This document shows positions 26,314 to 34,183 of a DNA stretch of 64,000 nucleotides, piece by piece. This DNA comes from Dasania phycosphaerae. Lineage in GTDB: Bacteria; Pseudomonadota; Gammaproteobacteria; Pseudomonadales; Dasaniaceae. The notes under the pieces are model-generated. The model saw only the letters and a list, made by a program, of their open reading frames with translations. It was not told where the DNA came from and did not search any database. Both the position numbers and the translations under genes were made by a program. The stretch covers positions 310,001 through 374,000 of the forward strand of contig NZ_JAPTGG010000002.1 in the NCBI RefSeq assembly GCF_026891035.1. The letters are read 5' to 3'. Position 1 is the stretch's first letter. Each line of letters starts with the position of its first letter.

Positions 26314-27078
26314 TTAAGCCTCCCCTGCACGTAAGTTAGTGAGGAATTTTTGGAAACCCATTTCGCCCAGCCAAAACTGAACGAGATTGGTTACACCGCG
26401 GCTGGTCAAGGTCGCACCCGCCAAACCATCAACCTCATAGGCTATAGTTGACGATTGAGGGTTTACTGAGCCTTTAACCAGTTGAATTTTGACATCGTCG
26501 CCTTGGTAGGCTTTTTTGCCAGGCCACATAGACTTCCACTTAGGGTTGTCTACTTCACCACCCAAACCAGGAGTTTCGGCGTGATCATAAAAGCCCAAAC
26601 CAGCGATGGTGTTTAAGTCATCCTCTAAAGCTAAGAAGCCGTGCAAAGTTGACCACAGACCTTTACCGCGAATAGGTAAAATAATTTTGTCTAGTTCGCC
26701 CGCTTTTTCGATCACATAAACCACAGCGTAGTTTTCGCGACGTAAGATTTTAGCCTGGTCGTTTTCGCCCAATACCACTGACTGCTCAGGGTTTTTGGCT
26801 AAACGTAGCTGGTCAAAGGTTGCTGTATCAAATTGGTCGGTAAAAACACCCTTGTCTAAATCGACTATGCGGGTTTTAACCTGTTCAAATTGCTCAGTAA
26901 CCGGCTTGCTAGCGTCTAGCAAACCCGCAGCGGCAAGAATATTTGTTTGACGGTCTAATAATTTATTGGCTTTCTGCATGTCTTTTAAAAGAACTGCAGC
27001 ACCAGAGACCACCATAGAACAAACAATACATAGCGCCAGGGCTACGGTAATAGTTTTTGATGTTGTTTCTTTAGACAC
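26314..27078 (-). CDS. nqrC: Na+-NQR subunit C
   Basis: NqrC carries a covalent FMN. The motif DGLAGATLTSRG holds the acceptor threonine for ApbE. One N-terminal helix (ITVALALCIVCSMVVSGAAV) precedes a periplasmic flavin domain. The GTG at 27078 (VSKETTSKT) is taken as the start because GGAGG lies seven bases before it and it gives the compact GTGTCTAA overlap (8 bases) with the nqrB stop. An ATG at 27123 would extend 53 bases into nqrB. From the GTG the protein is 254 aa, the normal length. Confidence 0.95.
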   Translation of the reverse strand: MSKETTSKTITVALALCIVCSMVVSGAAVLLKDMQKANKLLDRQTNILAAAGLLDASKPVTEQFEQVKTRIVDLDKGVFTDQFDTATFDQLRLAKNPEQSVVLGENDQAKILRRENYAVVYVIEKAGELDKIILPIRGKGLWSTLHGFLALEDDLNTIAGLGFYDHAETPGLGGEVDNPKWKSMWPGKKAYQGDDVKIQLVKGSVNPQSSTIAYEVDGLAGATLTSRGVTNLVQFWLGEMGFQKFLTNLRAGEA

Positions 27079-28273
27079 GTGCAAGCCTCCGTTTAATATT
27101 GGCCTGAACCACAAAGTGGTCAATGAACGGCGCGAATAAGTTAGCGAATAAAACGGCTAGCATCATGCCCTCTGGGAATGCTGGGTTAACCACACGGATA
27201 ATGACTACCATGAAGCCTATCAACAAACCAAAGAACCATTTGCCGGCATCCGTCATAGAAGCCGATACAGGGTCAGTCGCCATAAAGAACATGGCAAAGG
27301 CAAAGCCACCTAACACTAGGTGCCACTCCCAAGACATGGCAAACATGGGGTTAGAGTCTGAGCCTATGAGGTTAAATAAGGTAGACGTAGCCACCATACC
27401 TAACATCACACCCACAACAATGCGCCATGAAGCAATGCGCGTCCACAACAGGATTAAGCCACCAATTAAAATGGCTAAAGTTGAAGTCTCACCCATGGAG
27501 CCTTGGATATTACCGATAAAGGCCTGGTTCCAAGTCATGGCTTGCTGTAAGGCAGCCATGCCGTCACTGGCAGCGATCGATAAAGCGGTAGCGCCGGTGT
27601 AGCCATCTATAGCAGTCCAAACCGCATCACCCGACATTTGCGCAGGGTAAGCGAAGAACAAGAAAGCACGGCCCGCTAAAGCAGGGTTTAAGAAGTTTTT
27701 ACCGGTGCCGCCAAATACTTCCTTACCTATAACAACACCAAAGGTAATACCTAAGGCCACTTGCCATAAAGGAATAGACGGTGGGCAGATTAACGCGAAT
27801 AGAATAGAGGTTACGAAGAAACCTTCGTTAACTTCATGGCCGCGTTTCATCGCAAACAGCACTTCCCAGAAGCCACCTACGATAAAGGTAACCGCATATA
27901 CGGGCAGGAAGTACATGGCACCTAACCACATATTATCCCAAATGCTGCTGGGGTCATTACCAGCAAACAAGCCTAGTAAGGCATAACGCCAGTCCTCGCC
28001 TACAACGATAGAAGGGTCGGCAGCTAAAATGCTGTTAGCTTGAAAACCAATATTCCACATACCAAAAAACATGGCGGGGAATACACATAACCAAACGGTA
28101 ATCATCATGCGCTTAAGGTCTATACCGTCGCGTACGTGAGCCGTGGTTTTGGTAGTTGAACCCGGAGTATAAAAAATAGTGTCTGCAGCTTCGTAAAGCG
28201 CATACCACTTTTCCCATTTACCGCCTTGGTGAAAGTGCGGCTCTAAATCATCTAATATTTTTCTTAGCGCCAT
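27071..28273 (-). CDS. nqrB: Na+-NQR subunit B
   Basis: NqrB (400 aa) is the main membrane subunit and holds a covalent FMN and the riboflavin/ubiquinone region. The N-terminus MALRKILDDLEPHFHQGGKW is characteristic. The FMN acceptor threonine is in DGYTGATALS. GGTGKNFLNPALAGRAFLFFAYP is a hallmark motif and MFFMATDPVSASMTDAGKW follows in the C-terminal part. About ten helices are visible. It is 3 bases after nqrA. Confidence 0.97.
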   Translation of the reverse strand: MALRKILDDLEPHFHQGGKWEKWYALYEAADTIFYTPGSTTKTTAHVRDGIDLKRMMITVWLCVFPAMFFGMWNIGFQANSILAADPSIVVGEDWRYALLGLFAGNDPSSIWDNMWLGAMYFLPVYAVTFIVGGFWEVLFAMKRGHEVNEGFFVTSILFALICPPSIPLWQVALGITFGVVIGKEVFGGTGKNFLNPALAGRAFLFFAYPAQMSGDAVWTAIDGYTGATALSIAASDGMAALQQAMTWNQAFIGNIQGSMGETSTLAILIGGLILLWTRIASWRIVVGVMLGMVATSTLFNLIGSDSNPMFAMSWEWHLVLGGFAFAMFFMATDPVSASMTDAGKWFFGLLIGFMVVIIRVVNPAFPEGMMLAVLFANLFAPFIDHFVVQANIKRRLARV

Positions 28274-28276
28274 GGG

Positions 28277-29602
28277 TTAACCCTCCTTCTCTATGCGAGT
28301 CAGGTTATCGCGAAGAATCGGACCATACTCATATTTACCCGCACATACATAAGTACATAGGGCTAGATCTTCTTCATCAAGCTCTAAACAACCTAAAGCT
28401 TGTGCCATTTCTGTATCACCCACAATTAATGAACGCAGTAATTGAGTAGGTAAAATATCTAAAGGCATTACTGCTTCGTAGTTACCTACCGGTACCATGG
28501 CGCGCTCGCTGCCATTAGTGGTGGTGGTAAAGTTAAACAGCTTGCTCTTCATAAACTGGGAGATATAAATGCCCAAGGTTGAGTGCTTATTCGCACCAGC
28601 AGACATCCAGCCCATAAACTCACGCTCATCACCTTCAAGTAATACACTCACTTGATTGTGGTAACGGCCTAAGTAAGAAACAGAAGCCTGAGCATTGCGG
28701 CCACCTAATATAGAACCGCTAATAATACGGTTCTCACCGGCTTTGCACTGGCCTGCAGTTAATTGCTGCAAATCAGCACCTAGGCGCGTGCGCACTAAGC
28801 GTGGCTGCTCTACCTGTGGACCAGCTAAGGCGATAACGCGATCGGTGTATAGCTTACCTTCGGTGAAGGTTTTACCTATGGCGATAACGTCTTGGTAGCC
28901 TATAGTCCAGGCAAACTTGTTGGCGTTTACTGGATCTAAGTGATGTATATGGGTGCCGGCTAAACCTGCAGGGTGTGGGCCAGCAAATTCTTCGGCCTGC
29001 ACGCCAGCAACGCTAGGTACGTCAGTACCTGGAGCCTTACAAACAAAAACCTTAGCAGCAAGTTTGGCGATAACATTAAGGCCATCGGCAAAGGCTTGCT
29101 TTTGTTCGGCAATCACTACAGCTGGGTCAGCTGCCAGTGGGTTGGTATCTATGGCCGTAACAAAGATAGAGCTAGCTTGGCTGGCAGGTGCTGGCACACG
29201 GCTGTAGGGGCGCGTTCTAAACGCAGTCCACAGGCCAGTGTTAACCAAATTTGCAACAGCGTCTTCACGGCTCACAGTCGCTGGATCTAGTTGTGGGAAA
29301 GATTCAAATTCATCTTCCTCAACATCGATAACCAGTGACTGAAATACACGCTTGTCACCACGGTTAATAGCCGAAACTACGCCGGTGGCTGGTGCGGTAA
29401 ATTGTACACCGTCAGTTTTCTTGTCAGTAAAGATTAGCTGGCCTGTTTTGACCCTATCTCCTGCTTGCACCGCCATGGTGGGTTTCATCCCAACATAGTC
29501 ATAGCCGATTACCGCAACGGCCCTAGTTTTAGGGCCCTCTTGAATAACCTGCTCAGGCGCACCAGTAATAGGCAAGTCCAAACCCCGATTGATTTTAATC
29601 AT
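28277..29602 (-). CDS. nqrA: Na+-NQR subunit A
   Basis: NqrA (441 aa) is the cytoplasmic subunit that opens the operon. It begins MIKINRGLDLPITGAPEQ, as expected, with an RnfC/biotinyl-lipoyl-like domain (VQFTAPATGVVSAINRGDKR) and a long C-terminal half. No cofactor is known in this subunit in the family. The Shine-Dalgarno region upstream of the ATG is weak (AACGAGAA at best), which is unusual for the first gene of an abundant complex. The operon promoter must lie within 29603-30006. Confidence 0.96.
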   Translation of the reverse strand: MIKINRGLDLPITGAPEQVIQEGPKTRAVAVIGYDYVGMKPTMAVQAGDRVKTGQLIFTDKKTDGVQFTAPATGVVSAINRGDKRVFQSLVIDVEEDEFESFPQLDPATVSREDAVANLVNTGLWTAFRTRPYSRVPAPASQASSIFVTAIDTNPLAADPAVVIAEQKQAFADGLNVIAKLAAKVFVCKAPGTDVPSVAGVQAEEFAGPHPAGLAGTHIHHLDPVNANKFAWTIGYQDVIAIGKTFTEGKLYTDRVIALAGPQVEQPRLVRTRLGADLQQLTAGQCKAGENRIISGSILGGRNAQASVSYLGRYHNQVSVLLEGDEREFMGWMSAGANKHSTLGIYISQFMKSKLFNFTTTTNGSERAMVPVGNYEAVMPLDILPTQLLRSLIVGDTEMAQALGCLELDEEDLALCTYVCAGKYEYGPILRDNLTRIEKEG

Positions 29603-30006
29603 AGGATGCCGATTCTCGTTTTAGTGAGCGTTAAGTGTAAAAATTAAGGGGAAACACGCTTGTTTAGTTTGTTATTGATGATAAATCACCCCAAAACTCC
29701 AGCGTAAGCATAGACCAAAATAGGTCGAACATTCGCCAGAACCACAAACCGCAGGCGTACCTCTCCAAAAATGGGCGCAATTATAAAGACCTAGGCAGGG
29801 AATAGCTATATGTAAAACCCCTATTTAACTGATATCACAGGGGTTTTGCGGGGAATTTAGGGCGTAATTAGGGTAAACATCGACTGCAAGGCAGGTGCTT
29901 ATGGTGTTTCCCACAGCAAACAACAGCGGCTAAAAATAGCCAATTTAGCACCCTGCGAGGCTGGCTGTGCGCATAAGCCCATAGCCGAATACCGCCTATT
30001 GCCGCC
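29603..30006. other. Intergenic region before nqrA, contains one strong inverted repeat
   Basis: 404 bases without a gene, between the slipin stop and the nqrA start, both on the minus strand. It holds the perfect 9-bp inverted repeat AAAACCCCT (29814-29822)/AGGGGTTTT (29839-29847) with a 16-base loop. Read on the minus strand the second arm ends in TTTT, so it may terminate the nfeD-slipin transcript. The nqr promoter should lie in the remaining 200 bases toward nqrA, but I could not single out a convincing -35/-10 pair. Confidence 0.55.
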
Positions 30007-30762
30007 CTATTTGGGCTTGACGCTGGCCATGGTTTGGAAGATATCTACTGGCAAGGGAAACACTATGGTAGAGCTTTTATCGCCAGCGATATCAGTGAGG
30101 GTTTGCATATAGCGCAGCTGTATCGCCTGCGGCTCTTGCGCCAGGGTTTGGGCGGCACTTAACAATTTGGCGGCCGCTTGATCTTCACCTTCGGCGTGTA
30201 TCACCTTGGCGCGGCGCTCCCGCTCGGCCTCGGCCTGCTTGGCAATGGCGCGTATCATGCTCTCGTCCAGATCCACATGCTTAATCTCCACGTTAGAGAC
30301 TTTAATGCCCCAGGCATCGGTTTGCTTGTCCAGGCTCTCTTGTATATCGGCATTAAGGGTTTCCCGTTCAGCCAGCATTTCGTCCAGCTCGTGCTGCCCT
30401 AGCACCGAGCGCAAAGTGGTTTGCGACAACTGGCTGGTGGCATTGAGAAAATCCTCTACCTGAATAATGGACTTTTGCGGGTCGATTACCCGAAAATACA
30501 CCACCGCATTGACCTTGACTGAAACATTGTCGCGCGAAATTACGTCCTGAGTAGGCACATCCATCACCACGGTGCGCAAATCCACCCGCACCATTTGTTG
30601 CAATATGGGTATGACCACAATCAACCCTGGCCCTTTAACCTTATAAAAGCGTCCCAGCATAAAAATCACCCCGCGCTCGTACTCCCTTAGCACTCGGAAT
30701 AGCGACAGTAAAAAAATTGCCGCCAGCGCCAATAAAGGGCCGTAATAGTAAAGTGTCGCCAT
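30007..30762 (-). CDS. Slipin family (stomatin/prohibitin homologue) membrane protein
   Basis: A 251-aa SPFH-domain protein with one N-terminal helix (LLALAAIFLLSLFRVL). Core motifs are REYERGVIFMLGRFYKVKGPG, VDLRTVVMDVPTQDVISRDN and VKVNAVVYFRV. A coiled, charged C-terminal part (IAKQAEAERERRAKVIHAEG) is where such proteins oligomerise. Bacterial slipins pair with NfeD proteases, encoded directly upstream here with an 11-base gap, and are thought to scaffold membrane microdomains. The client of this pair is unknown. Confidence 0.93.
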   Translation of the reverse strand: MATLYYYGPLLALAAIFLLSLFRVLREYERGVIFMLGRFYKVKGPGLIVVIPILQQMVRVDLRTVVMDVPTQDVISRDNVSVKVNAVVYFRVIDPQKSIIQVEDFLNATSQLSQTTLRSVLGQHELDEMLAERETLNADIQESLDKQTDAWGIKVSNVEIKHVDLDESMIRAIAKQAEAERERRAKVIHAEGEDQAAAKLLSAAQTLAQEPQAIQLRYMQTLTDIAGDKSSTIVFPLPVDIFQTMASVKPK

Positions 30763-30773
30763 GCTATATGCTC

Positions 30774-32117
30774 CTATAGTTTATCCACCTGCAAAATAAC
30801 GCCCTCAGCTTTAATTACCCGCACCCTATCACCCGGTTGTAGCTCTGACTGGCAGCTTACCTGCCATTGCTCGCCCTGTAATTGCACCATGGCCTTACCC
30901 TTGTGCATGGCCACCACCTGCGTAGTTAAGCCCTGCATGGGCGAGATGCCAGACACCAGCTGTTGCTTGCGGGCACGCACAATCATACCCAGCACAAAGA
31001 CCAGCACCGCTGCGCTAGCCGTAGCAAAACTCAAAATCACCGGCAGCGCAATTTGGTAAGCCGGTATGGTGGTATCCATCAAAATAATAGAGCCTATGAT
31101 AAAGGCGGTGACGCCACCTAAGCCTAAAATACCAAAACTAGGCGCAAAGGCTTCGGCCACCATTAACATGACCCCCAGTGCGATTAGCGCCAAGCCGGCG
31201 TAGCTGATTGGCAGTACTTGAAAAGCATACAGCGCCAGCAATAAACACACCCCACCGATAATGCCGGGAAATAAGGTACCAGGGTTGTAGGCCTCCAAAA
31301 TAAGCCCATAAATCCCCACCATCATTAAAATATAAGCAATATTAGGATCGGTAATGACAATTAAAAACTTGTTGCGCCAGTCGGGCTGGTGGTGGTGAAC
31401 GGCCGCATCACCCAGCGCTAAAGTTAAGCTACGCCCCGCTGCCGTGACTTGCCGCCCCTGCAGCTGGCGCAACAAATCATCAACATCGCTGGCAATAATA
31501 TCTATTACCTGTTGCTCCAAGGCCGCCTCCGCAGCAAGGCTGGCACCTGCGCGCACCGCCTTAACCGCCCAGGCCTTATTGCGGCCATGCAAATCTGCCA
31601 AGCCCTCTATATAGGCCACAGCATCATTAATCAGCTTTTGCTCCATGGCATTGGCAGGCTTGGCAGGGTTATCGCTATCGGGCTTGGCCTTTTCGGCATC
31701 AGGCTTTGGGGCTGAAGGTAAACTGGGGCTGGCAATTTGCACTGGTGTTGCCGCCCCCAAATTAGTGGCAGGTGCCATCGCCGCAATATGACTGGCATAT
31801 AAAATATAGGTGCCCGCACTGGCTGCGCGCGAACCGCTTGGGGCCACATAGCTGGCTACAGGCACAGGGGAGGCGATTATCGATTTAATGATATCGCGCA
31901 TGGCACTATCCAGCCCACCGGGGGTATCTATGCGCAGTATTAACAAATCAGCTTTAGCTTGCTCGGCTTGTTTAATGCCACGGATTAAATAATCGGCAGA
32001 GGCTGGGCCTACAGCGCCGCGCAGATCCAACAGCCAGACCGAGCTGGCGGCGGCACCGCTATTCAATGCCAGCAATAGGATTAGGCAAAATATTTTACTT
32101 AGCTTGCTCATGCGCAA
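30774..32117 (-). CDS. NfeD-type membrane-bound serine protease (ClpP-like class)
   Basis: A 447-aa long-form NfeD. A signal peptide (cleaved after about residue 24) is followed by a ClpP/SppA-like protease domain: ILRIDTPGGLDSAMRDII, then SGSRAASAGTYILYASHIAAM with the catalytic Ser in AASAGT, and a lysine in EQKLINDAVAYIEGLADLHGR that fits the Ser-Lys dyad. A proline/lysine-rich linker is inserted around residues 130-155. Four to five membrane helices and a C-terminal OB-fold (KGKAMVQLQGEQWQV) complete it. The family protease cuts stomatin near its C-terminus in archaea, which fits the coupled slipin gene. Confidence 0.93.
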   Translation of the reverse strand: MRMSKLSKIFCLILLLALNSGAAASSVWLLDLRGAVGPASADYLIRGIKQAEQAKADLLILRIDTPGGLDSAMRDIIKSIIASPVPVASYVAPSGSRAASAGTYILYASHIAAMAPATNLGAATPVQIASPSLPSAPKPDAEKAKPDSDNPAKPANAMEQKLINDAVAYIEGLADLHGRNKAWAVKAVRAGASLAAEAALEQQVIDIIASDVDDLLRQLQGRQVTAAGRSLTLALGDAAVHHHQPDWRNKFLIVITDPNIAYILMMVGIYGLILEAYNPGTLFPGIIGGVCLLLALYAFQVLPISYAGLALIALGVMLMVAEAFAPSFGILGLGGVTAFIIGSIILMDTTIPAYQIALPVILSFATASAAVLVFVLGMIVRARKQQLVSGISPMQGLTTQVVAMHKGKAMVQLQGEQWQVSCQSELQPGDRVRVIKAEGVILQVDKL

Positions 32118-32315
32118 GTATCCGACCAGCTCATAGTACTTTGAGTATAGACCCTGCCAGCGCTAACACCTTGCTACCGCGCCACCAGCCCATGCCCAAC
32201 CTATACTGCCCTATAGCAAATATTATAAAAAGCCATTCAGTTAGGCTGTTTAATTCTCATCGCTTAATAGCAATTTTCTAAACTTATAGTAAGCAATATT
32301 AGCTGGAGGCCCTAG

Positions 32316-32657
32316 ATGAATACCTTGACCCTAGACGGCTGGTGCAAACCCCAAGGCGCACCCAAATCCATGCCTATAGGCATGATCCACTTTCGCATCA
32401 GTGAACAAGACCATTTAAAGATGGAGCAGCTAGAAGACAAGCTGCAAAACAGCAGTGACCGCGACGTCATGCTGCCATTGGACATCAATCAACTGGAGCT
32501 AAAAACCCCCGACGACTGCGGGCCACTCTCAGACTGCCAGGCAAGAGTTTATATAAGCCCAAATAGCGGCCGAGGCCAGTTTCATTTAGTAGGCCACCGC
32601 GCCAGTGATGGCAGCTTGGTTTACACTAATGCTGTGATGGTGGATCAGTTGGGGTAG
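32316..32657 (+). CDS. Small hypothetical protein (113 aa)
   Basis: No family recognised. The protein is hydrophilic, without signal peptide or membrane helix, and has a beta-rich C-terminal half (ARVYISPNSGRGQFHLVGHR) with two cysteines close together (DDCGPLSDCQ). A good Shine-Dalgarno GGAGG lies 7-8 bases before the ATG, which supports translation. It is divergent from nfeD with a 198-base gap that could hold both promoters, and it is the last ordinary-looking gene before the A/T-rich RHS region. Confidence 0.7.
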   Translation: MNTLTLDGWCKPQGAPKSMPIGMIHFRISEQDHLKMEQLEDKLQNSSDRDVMLPLDINQLELKTPDDCGPLSDCQARVYISPNSGRGQFHLVGHRASDGSLVYTNAVMVDQLG

Positions 32658-32746
32658 GCTGAGTATAGCCTGATTAATTAATTTATATTTTTTTAGTAGC
32701 TCAATTGATGGGAGGGGAGAAATAAAGCTTAAATTTATATCGCCAC

Positions 32747-32815
32747 TTAAATTTGATGAGCATGGCCACGGCGTTGCCGAGCTCGAAAGTTATAGGGCTT
32801 ACGTTCTGTTGTCAT
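32747..32815 (-). CDS. Possible 22-aa basic peptide
   Basis: ATG at 32815 is preceded by AAGGAG with eight bases between, a near-ideal ribosome binding site. The ORF runs 22 codons to TAA at 32747: MTTERKPYNFRARQRRG, then HAHQI. It is strongly basic (six Arg, one Lys). It may be a truncated start of a lost gene, a leader peptide or chance. It lies downstream of the RHS cluster on the same strand. Confidence 0.25.
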   Translation of the reverse strand: MTTERKPYNFRARQRRGHAHQI

Positions 32816-32874
32816 TAAGATACTCCTTGAGCGATATTGTCGCTTATTTAAAGTATCCGTTAAACTGGGGGAGG

Positions 32875-32911
32875 TTCACTCTGACCCCATACTTCACTAT
32901 GTCCCATACTT
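32875..32911. repeat. Tandem imperfect 19-20-base motif, related to the palindromes at 22.7 kb
   Basis: TTCACTCTGACCCCATACTT (32875-32894) is followed by TTCACTATGTCCCATACTT (32893-32911), two overlapping near-copies. On the reverse strand the unit reads AAGTATGGGGTCAGAGTGAA. It shares AAGTATGGGG and TCA with the arm ending at the apbE stop, and the GGGGTCAGA core with the hairpin at 22649. Confidence 0.7.
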
Positions 32912-32940
32912 CAATTCCGCCTCAAAACCCACTTCAACTA

Positions 32941-33318
32941 TCAGATATAACGAACAAATAAAGAAATCAATAATATCAAAAACGACAAAACTAATAGAAA
33001 CAGAGACACGGTCTGAAACTTCCTACTAACCAAGTAATACGCCTCTGCTCTGCTGTTAATATAATTACTCATGTCACCTGCCAATATTTTTTTATTCAAT
33101 CGGCTAAGAACTCGGTAATCAAGAAATGAATAATAACCGCGTTCTATCCAGCTTTTTTTCTCGAAACCAACAACTATTTGATATGCATCAAAATCGGTTT
33201 TACGCATTTCTTTCAATATTGAATCTATTATCAGAAGAGTTATTAATCTTGATACAACAAAAACAAAAACCAATAAAAAAACCACTGAAATAAATATATT
33301 AATTAAAATATCCATCAT
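32941..33318 (-). CDS. Small two-helix membrane protein, candidate immunity protein for the RHS tail
   Basis: A 125-aa protein of unknown family. One long hydrophobic helix covers about residues 5-35 and another about 103-123; the middle is polar and charged (SWIERGYYSFLDYRVLSRLNKKIL). It is the next gene after the secreted RHS-core protein on the same strand, with a 28-base gap, and is A/T-rich like the rest of the cluster. In polymorphic toxin loci the gene directly after the toxin tail is usually the immunity gene, and a membrane topology would fit a toxin acting on or from the envelope. This is position-based inference only. Confidence 0.6.
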   Translation of the reverse strand: MMDILINIFISVVFLLVFVFVVSRLITLLIIDSILKEMRKTDFDAYQIVVGFEKKSWIERGYYSFLDYRVLSRLNKKILAGDMSNYINSRAEAYYLVSRKFQTVSLFLLVLSFLILLISLFVRYI

Positions 33319-33346
33319 GATAGCTCAGAAAAATTTAATCTCATTA

Positions 33347-34183
33347 CTACATCTCCTCTTTAAAAAATCCTTCTACAAAATCCTTAACATTTTTAACATC
33401 TCCCGTAGCTACTGTATCCGTAGCCACTACAGCCCCTCCTACAATTGTAGCTGAAACACCTACTCCAGCCTCAAAACTTACCCCTGTAATGTCAGCAGCA
33501 TTACCTCCAGGATTGTTTGTAGGAGAAGTCCCGTGCAATGTAGCTCCAACCGCAAGCCCCGCATCGCCATCAACTGTAAAATCTATCCCCTCGCCAAGGA
33601 AATCAGTAATATTATCCATTTTATGCAAACCTACTTCTAAAACTGTTGATAATTGAGGCGTTGTAACTCCGTATGCTTTTGTTGCTGATGATTGATATGT
33701 AACCCCATCCTTCCCAAAGTTAATCACTAAATTTCTTGAAAGCTCACCAGCAATTGCCGCCCCTCCTCCGCTCTTTATAGCAAATGAAATTTGAACATCC
33801 CTACCATCAGGGTCAATATACAAGTAAGGGTTATTATTAGCATAAGCATACCGATTAAAGTTATGCACGTTATCAAACCCAACCGCATCATTCCCATAAA
33901 ACCTCCCCAACACAGGATCATAATACCTAGCCTGCATATAAGTCAGCCCTAAATCCGCATCCTCCAAATGCCCGGTATAACCCACGCCTTCGCGTTGGCC
34001 ATCCTTCGTCTCACCATATGACTTATAATAAGAGCGCCCTAAAATATTCCCAGCCTCATCTGTTTCCAAAACAGGTGACCCTAACAAATCTGTTTGCACA
34101 AACACTACAGACTCAGATATCGCAACATTAGCGAAACACAAAAATAATACCGTGATAAATAACTTTTTAATTAATATATTCAT
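33347..34183 (-). CDS. Secreted RHS-core protein with unknown C-terminal tail (possible toxin)
   Basis: A 278-aa protein with its own signal peptide (residues 1-23, ending VAIS). Residues 30-128 are the classical end of an RHS repeat core: TDLLGSPVLETDEAGN, GYTGHLEDADLGLTYMQARY, YDPVLGRFYGNDAVGF and FNRYAYANNNPYLYIDPDGR. After the DPDGR boundary comes a tail of 150 residues rich in Gly, Ala and Val (FEAGVGVSATIVGGAVVAT near the end) with no nuclease or ADP-ribosylation motif that I can recognise. Normally this core is fused to the RHS repeats; here those repeats are in the preceding gene, which overlaps by four bases (ATGA). The tail could be a toxin, as in polymorphic RHS systems, or a structural domain. 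Confidence 0.8.
   Translation of the reverse strand: MNILIKKLFITVLFLCFANVAISESVVFVQTDLLGSPVLETDEAGNILGRSYYKSYGETKDGQREGVGYTGHLEDADLGLTYMQARYYDPVLGRFYGNDAVGFDNVHNFNRYAYANNNPYLYIDPDGRDVQISFAIKSGGGAAIAGELSRNLVINFGKDGVTYQSSATKAYGVTTPQLSTVLEVGLHKMDNITDFLGEGIDFTVDGDAGLAVGATLHGTSPTNNPGGNAADITGVSFEAGVGVSATIVGGAVVATDTVATGDVKNVKDFVEGFFKEEM

Larger units (their letters stand above)
32658..32940. other. A/T-rich gap with a 22-codon ORF and repeat motifs
   Basis: 283 bases between two convergent genes. It contains a very short ORF on the minus strand (32747-32815), a tandem motif at 32875-32911 and otherwise no recognisable gene. The base composition is visibly lower in G+C than the genes to the left. 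It may be decayed mobile or repeat DNA. Confidence 0.5.

Noticed and set aside
27123..27602. 159-codon open frame opposite nqrB
   Set aside because: Antisense shadow of nqrB without independent support.
33347..34183. The short RHS-core gene as the broken 3' end of the large RHS gene
   Set aside because: It has its own signal peptide, the upstream protein ends in complete FN3 domains rather than mid-domain, and the overlap is a clean ATGA. A simple frameshift would not create these.
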